Origin: Myxococcota bacterium
Lineage (GTDB): Bacteria > Myxococcota > Polyangia > GCA-2747355 > JAKLHH01
Direction: 5' to 3'
Length of the DNA stretch: 9,978 nt
NCBI GenBank assembly: GCA_022710245.1
Contig: JAKLHH010000182.1
Span: 1-9,978 of the forward strand
Position 1 is the stretch's first letter. Every line of letters begins with the position of its first letter. The position numbers and the translations under genes are program-made. Under the pieces are notes generated by a model. That model did not search any database, had not been told where the DNA came from, and saw only the letters and a program-made list of their open reading frames with translations. Positions 6,088-9,978 of the stretch are shown piece after piece.

Positions 6088-6866
6088 TCTCCTGGATCCG
6101 TGAAGCGCGGGTCCTCGCGACGAAGGGCGAAGTGTTCGCGGCTCGCGACACCCTCGGGGGTCGGTCCCGGGATCTCGTTCAGATCGAGGGGCCCGCCCGC
6201 CTTCTGCCAGCCCGTCCTCAGCAGCCACGTCGTCGGCCTGGCGACAGGCCACGGCTCCGGCGGCGGGCGGAAGCCGTGCCGCCAGCCGTCGAACCACTCC
6301 GCAGAGGAGAGCCAGTCGATCCAGTCGCGGTTCACCACCTCGCCGCGCTGCGACCGGTGCCGGCGCGTGTTGTTGACCACGTAGCGCAGGGTGTTCCGGG
6401 TGTCGGTCGGCGTCTTGAGGGCGCGGGAGTAGTAGCGCTCCCTGATCACGCGCCCCTTGCGGCCGAGCGCCTTGTTGATGGCGCGGGCGATGCGGATGCC
6501 GAGGCTGCGGAGCCCCTTGCCCAGCGCTTCCGCGCTGTCGGCCTCGACGATGAGGTGAAGGTGCCGCTTCTCGAGGACGAAGTGGACGACCCTGAAGCCC
6601 TCGCGCTCCTTGCCCGCCGCGATCGCGTCGAGGATCGGACGCGCGGTCTGCGGGCCGCGCAGGTTCGGCAAGTCGAGCTCGAGCTTCCAGGTCACGTGGA
6701 GCGGATGGCGCGGCACGACCCGTGGCCGACGGGTGTGCGGCGGCTCCTTGGCCTTGCCCTTCGGGCGCCCGGCTCCGCGCCTGCGGCCACCCCATGTGCG
6801 GACCGGGAGCTCGAGCTGCTCCTGACGTCGGGTCCGGGCGCGAGGTCGTTGCGTCGTTCGTCGCAT
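6084..6866 (-). CDS. REP-associated tyrosine transposase (RAYT), full length
   Basis: Y1/HUH single-strand transposase of the IS200-like superfamily, 260 aa. Family members cut and rejoin hairpin-forming DNA through a 5'-phosphotyrosine. The HUH motif is H102-L-H104 (KRHLHLIVEAD). The likely nucleophile is Y162 in LRYVVNN, which aligns by position with the catalytic tyrosine of E. coli TnpA-REP. RERYYSRAL (142-150) is another family block. Residues 22-40 hold VRTWGGRRRGAGRPKGK, an AT-hook-like basic motif. About 95 residues follow Y162, with WLSSAEWFDGWRHGF. I chose the ATG at 6866 because an excellent -35/-10 pair ends just before it. The frame stays open to 6998, but that extension only translates a palindrome. 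Palindrome arrays lie directly upstream. The expected substrates are the class A/B/C elements. Confidence 0.88.
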   Translation of the reverse strand: MRRTTQRPRARTRRQEQLELPVRTWGGRRRGAGRPKGKAKEPPHTRRPRVVPRHPLHVTWKLELDLPNLRGPQTARPILDAIAAGKEREGFRVVHFVLEKRHLHLIVEADSAEALGKGLRSLGIRIARAINKALGRKGRVIRERYYSRALKTPTDTRNTLRYVVNNTRRHRSQRGEVVNRDWIDWLSSAEWFDGWRHGFRPPPEPWPVARPTTWLLRTGWQKAGGPLDLNEIPGPTPEGVASREHFALRREDPRFTDPGD

Positions 6867-6876
6867 ATCAAACTTG

Positions 6877-6905
6877 ATTATGGCGAATGTGTTCGGCGGC
6901 GTCAA
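6877..6905 (-). promoter_or_regulatory. Sigma-70-type promoter of the full-length RAYT gene
   Basis: On the - strand, TTGACG (6900-6905), a 17-bp spacer and CATAAT (6877-6882) make a near-consensus promoter. Only ten bases separate the -10 from the ATG at 6866, so the transcript would be leaderless or have a leader of a few bases. It sits between the gene and the palindrome array. Confidence 0.7.
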
Positions 6906-6938
6906 GCCCGAAGTGAAGCGCGACCTCCTGCAAGAGAG

Positions 6939-6989
6939 GAATTTGCCCTTCATCGCGGCGCGGCCGCAGGAGGCGAGCAGGGCAGATTC
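6939..6989. repeat. REP-like palindrome class A, copy 4
   Basis: GAATTTGCCCT to AGGGCAGATTC, 45-bp unit, same orientation as copies 1-3. The inner arms GCGGCC and GGAGGC no longer pair fully, so this copy is decaying. It begins 34 bp upstream of the RAYT -35 box. Confidence 0.75.
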
Positions 6990-7032
6990 GCCCTTCATCG
7001 CGGAGCGGCCGAAGGACGCGAGCGGGCAAATT
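6984..7032. repeat. REP-like palindrome class A, copy 5
   Basis: Tandem to copy 4 and one base shorter (44-bp spacing to the next joint). The inner arms GCGGCC and GGACGC carry one mismatch. It joins class B through AAATTG. Confidence 0.75.
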
Positions 7033-7080
7033 GCGGCGGTCTCATCCCGGAGCGACCGGAGGCGGCGAGGACCCGCAGTT
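7028..7080. repeat. REP-like palindrome class B, copy 2
   Basis: Matches copy 1 of class B (ATTGCGGCGGTCTCATCCCGGAGC ends and GAGGACCCGCA in order) with several substitutions, including mismatches in the inner hairpin (GCGACC against GGCGGC). The right joint is CAGTTG instead of CAATTG. Confidence 0.75.
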
Positions 7081-7134
7081 GTTGGTCGCGGCAGCTACGC
7101 CCGACCGCCCGACCTGGGCGGCGCCGCGACAATT
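7077..7134. repeat. REP-like palindrome class C, copy 1
   Basis: The outer arms GTCGCGGC and GCCGCGAC are perfectly complementary, with a 3-base TTG bulge before the AATT-type ends. An inner CGCCC/GGGCG stem closes a 13-nt loop. It matches the second copy at 8397-8456 in inverted orientation along its whole length. Confidence 0.75.
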
Positions 7135-7170
7135 CGCCCTTCATCGCGGAGCGGCCGCTGGACGACTGTG
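7130..7170. repeat. REP-like palindrome class A, copy 6 (truncated)
   Basis: AATTCGCCCTTCATCGCGGA and the apex GCGGCCGCTGGACG are present. The right outer arm is missing; the sequence runs straight into the tandem repeat, whose units end in the same GCGGCCGCT..CGACTGTG string. Confidence 0.65.
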
Positions 7171-7395
7171 CGGATGCGTGGGGCGAGTCACCCGTCGGTG
7201 GGGGGGCGCCTCGCGCTGAGACCACCGAGCGGCGCGGCCGTTAACCGACTGTGCCGATGCGCGGTGCGTGGGGCGAGTCGCCCGTCGGGGGGCGCCTCGC
7301 GCTGAGACCACCGAGCGGCGCGGCCGCTAACCGACTGTGCCGATGCGCGGTGCGTGGGGCGAGTCGCCCGTCGGGGGGCGCCTCGCGCTGAGACC
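7163..7395. repeat. 83/86-bp tandem repeat, about 2.7 units
   Basis: Units begin cgactgtg at 7163, 7246 and 7332 (83 and 86 bp apart). The third stops partway, at about 7395, after CGCTGAGACC. Units 2 and 3 are almost identical. Each contains the perfect small palindrome GGGCGA-G-TCGCCC (with a change in unit 1). It is noncoding as far as I can see and lies between the stop of the short RAYT gene and the palindrome array. Confidence 0.85.
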
Positions 7396-7429
7396 GCCTC
7401 GCTCGTGATGAATCGCGCTGCGCTGGGCG

Positions 7430-8026
7430 CTAGCGCGCGCCAGGCTCCGGCCCGCGGGCCACGTGGCGTTCACGGAGGCCGCGCAGGTACGTGAGCACCT
7501 CGTCGACCGCCTCGCGGCGCAGCACCCGCAGGCTGTAGCGCTCCCTGATCGCGGTCCCCTTGCGCCCGACCACCTTGTTCAGCGCCCGCGCCAGGCGGAT
7601 GCCGAGCCCGCGCAGCCCCCTGCCCAGCACCGCGGTGCTCTCCGCCTCGACGATCAGGTGCAGATGCCGCGCCTCGATGACGTGGTGGACGATACGGAAC
7701 CCCGGCTTCTCCCTCGCCGCCTCGACGGCCTGCTCGGTGAGCGCCAGCGTGGTCGCGTCGAGCTCGGGGAGGTCCTCGGCCAGCTTCATGGTGATGTGGA
7801 GCGGTGCGCCCGGCTCGACCTCGGGACGCTTCGCGTGCCACGGCCCGGGGTCGGGGCCGGGCTTGCGGCCGGCGCCCTTGCGCCGCCCGCCCCAGGTGCG
7901 GACCGGGGGTACGCCGAGCTGGAGCGCCCTGGCCTGGCGTTGCGCCTGCGCCCCGGCCTCCTGCTGCACAGGCTCGGTCGGGTGCTCCTCGTCGCGTTCG
8001 GGCACGTCTGGCTCGTGTTGGGTCAT
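7430..8026 (-). CDS. RAYT paralogue with shortened C-terminus
   Basis: Second Y1/HUH RAYT, 198 aa. It clearly resembles the 6084-6866 product in VRTWGGRRKGAGRK (42-55), PLHITMKL..DLPEL, FRIVHHVIEARHLHLIVEAES and GLRGLGIRLARALNKVVGRKG.AIRERY. The HUH motif is H121-L-H123. The candidate nucleophile is Y180 in VLTYLRGL, but the asparagines that follow it in the longer protein (YVVNN) are replaced. Only 18 residues follow Y180, against about 98 in the paralogue, so the WSSAEWFDGW-type C-terminal region is absent. An acidic Gln/Glu-rich extension of about 35 residues precedes the AT-hook-like motif. It may be a decaying or non-catalytic copy, or a specialised binder. The ATG at 8026 has only a weak ribosome binding site, and no firm promoter was seen. 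Confidence 0.82.
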   Translation of the reverse strand: MTQHEPDVPERDEEHPTEPVQQEAGAQAQRQARALQLGVPPVRTWGGRRKGAGRKPGPDPGPWHAKRPEVEPGAPLHITMKLAEDLPELDATTLALTEQAVEAAREKPGFRIVHHVIEARHLHLIVEAESTAVLGRGLRGLGIRLARALNKVVGRKGTAIRERYSLRVLRREAVDEVLTYLRGLRERHVARGPEPGAR

Positions 8027-8330
8027 GCGCTCGCGTCCCGGTGCGTGATGACGGCGACCTTAGCACAGCCGAGGGCAACGCGGGCGCGGATCAGGGCGAC
8101 GCGCTGGTGAGCAACCCGCCGCCGGCGTACACCACCAGCAGAGAGGCCAGGCTCGGAGGGCGGCGGGCAAGGGTGAGGCGGACGGGCCAACCTCCCGAGA
8201 CCTCCGCCTCTTGATCCCACCGCGGCCGTCCTGATGCACGGTCCGTCCGCCCGGAGGAACTCCTTGCATCCCCCCCGCCGGGGAATACAGTAACGGCCCG
8301 ACGGGTTGCGGCGGCGGGCTCGCGACCCTC
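8027..8330. other. Intergenic space between divergent RAYT and ABC operon
   Basis: No supportable gene or RNA. A secondary promoter-like pair, TTGCAT (8264-8269) and TACAGT (8286-8291) with a 16-bp spacer, points to the right and could add to transcription of the ABC operon. Nothing palindromic of class A, B or C was found here. Confidence 0.4.
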
Positions 8331-8359
8331 TTGACCTGGCCGGGCTCGCTGTCTATTTT
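8331..8359 (+). promoter_or_regulatory. Sigma-70-type promoter of the ABC transporter operon
   Basis: TTGACC (8331-8336), a 17-bp spacer and TATTTT (8354-8359). Transcription would start near 8366 and give a leader of about 165 nt before the ATG at 8531. That leader contains the third palindrome locus. The -10 box coincides with the outer edge of a degenerate class A element. Confidence 0.6.
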
Positions 8360-8401
8360 GCCCGGCGCCGCGGCCAACGCCGCGGCAATGAACGAACAAT
8401 T
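8354..8401. repeat. Degenerate class A palindrome, inverted (copy 7)
   Basis: In reverse complement it aligns with class A (AATTGTTCGTTCATTGCCGCGG against AATTCGCCCTTCATCGCGGA), with many changes. The outer stem is lost, but a strong inner hairpin, GCCGCGGC-CAAC-GCCGCGGC, remains at about 8368-8387. Confidence 0.5.
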
Positions 8402-8456
8402 GTCGCGGCGCCGCACAGGTCGGGCGATCGTGCGGAGCTGCCGCGACCAACAATTG
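8397..8456. repeat. REP-like palindrome class C, copy 2 (inverted)
   Basis: CAATTG at both ends; the outer arms TCGCGG and CCGCGA pair. The inner stem CCGCAC (8411-8416) pairs with GTGCGG (8430-8435) around a 13-nt loop. Copy 1 has C-G where this copy has A-T in the inner stem, so pairing is preserved. A further small hairpin, GCTCTG/CAGAGC (8465-8483), follows. The whole block lies in the predicted 5' leader of the ABC operon. Confidence 0.75.
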
Positions 8457-8530
8457 CGGTTGCTGCTCTGGAAGCGGCAGAGCATCGAGCCGCTGCAGGT
8501 ACCACCGATGCGACTCGCAGAGAGGTGCGC

Positions 8531-9465
<935 letters not shown>

Positions 9466-9469
<4 letters not shown>

Positions 9470-9978
9470 AGAACATCTCCCTCATCATCCGGCGCGAGCT
9501 CGCCGCCTACCTGAAGAGCCCGATGGGCTACATCATCGTGGCGGCCGTGCTCGCCATCGACGGGCTCCTCTTCAACGTCTACGCCCTCGGCGGCTCGCCC
9601 AAGCTCTCCTCCGAGGTGCTGGAGCTCTTCTTCTACTTCTCCAGCGGGACGACGATGATCGCCTCGGTCTTCCTCTCCATGCGCCTCATCGCCGAGGAGC
9701 GGCAGGCGGGGACGCTGACGCTCCTCTTCACCTCGCCGATCAAGGACCACGAGATCGTCCTCGGCAAGTTCTTCTCGGCGCTGATCTTCTTCTGCCTGCT
9801 CACGCTCCTCACCATCTACATGCCGCTGCTGGTGATGGTGAACGGCAAGATCTCCCTCGGCCACATCCTCGGCGGCTACCTCGGGCTCCTGCTCCTCGGC
9901 TCCGCCAGCCTGGCGATCGGGATCTTCGGCTCCGCCCTCGGCAAGAGCCAGATCATCGCCGCGGTGACGAGCGGCGGG
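9466..9978 (+). CDS. ABC-2 type permease (GldF-like), 5' part
   Basis: The N-terminal 171 codons are present and the frame runs off the right edge. The start MKNISLIIRRELAAYLKSPMGYIIVAAVLAIDGLLF is typical of ABC-2 permeases: a basic amphipathic lead, then a first membrane helix. Further predicted helices are around residues 48-68 (LFFYFSSGTTMIASVFLSM), 103-125 (FFSALIFFCLLTLLTIYMPLLVMV) and 134-155 (ILGGYLGLLLLGSASLAIGIFG). The loop MRLIAEERQAGTLTLLFTSPI (68-88) is the conserved coupling segment of GldF/NosY-type subunits. The ribosome binding site GGGAG lies inside the ATPase gene. In related genomes such pairs are often followed by a GldG-like partner, but that is beyond this window. Confidence 0.9.

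Noticed and set aside
6867..6998. N-terminal extension of the RAYT frame beginning MKGESALLAS
   Set aside because: It only translates class A palindrome and promoter DNA. The consensus promoter lies inside it, and the family-like protein starts at 6866.
8306..8530. N-terminal extension of the ABC ATPase frame
   Set aside because: It runs through the promoter and the palindrome block; the ATPase fold and a ribosome binding site begin at 8531.

Overview
This is a very GC-rich window. Both lipoprotein-type genes carry a lipobox followed by a repetitive low-complexity linker. Together with the GC content and a GldA/GldF-type ABC pair, this suggests a myxobacterium-like (Myxococcota, former Deltaproteobacteria) chromosome. 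That assignment is inference from style; there is no rRNA, tRNA or marker gene to confirm it.

Left part (1-3240): an exported PPP-like metallophosphoesterase on + converges on an adenosine-deaminase-family gene on -. The gap between them is built from decayed copies of the deaminase 3' end. Upstream of the deaminase on the same strand lies a cysteine-rich lipoprotein with a DLYKPYY repeat linker. Middle part (3241-6087): a 290-bp array of palindromic elements and a gene-poor GC-rich stretch come first. A second lipoprotein follows, with a DGPR linker and a C-terminal Ig-like domain; its last 46 bp are duplicated 50 bp downstream. Then comes a DUF1877 (YfbM-like) gene.

Right part (6084-8530): two REP-associated tyrosine transposase (RAYT, Y1/HUH, IS200-like) genes lie in tandem on -, one full-length and one C-terminally short. 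Between them sit a second palindrome array and an 83/86-bp tandem repeat. A third, inverted array fragment lies in the leader of an ABC-2 transporter operon that runs off the right edge (GldA-like ATPase, then a partial GldF-like permease).

The main point of interest is the RAYT/palindrome system. At least three structural element classes (A, B, C) and a possible fourth (D) are joined at AATT tetranucleotides. They are arranged as A-A-B-X-A at two loci and as an inverted A-C at a third. Base-pair-preserving changes between copies support folding. Both RAYTs carry an AT-hook-like basic motif near the N terminus, which could read the AATT joints (inference).
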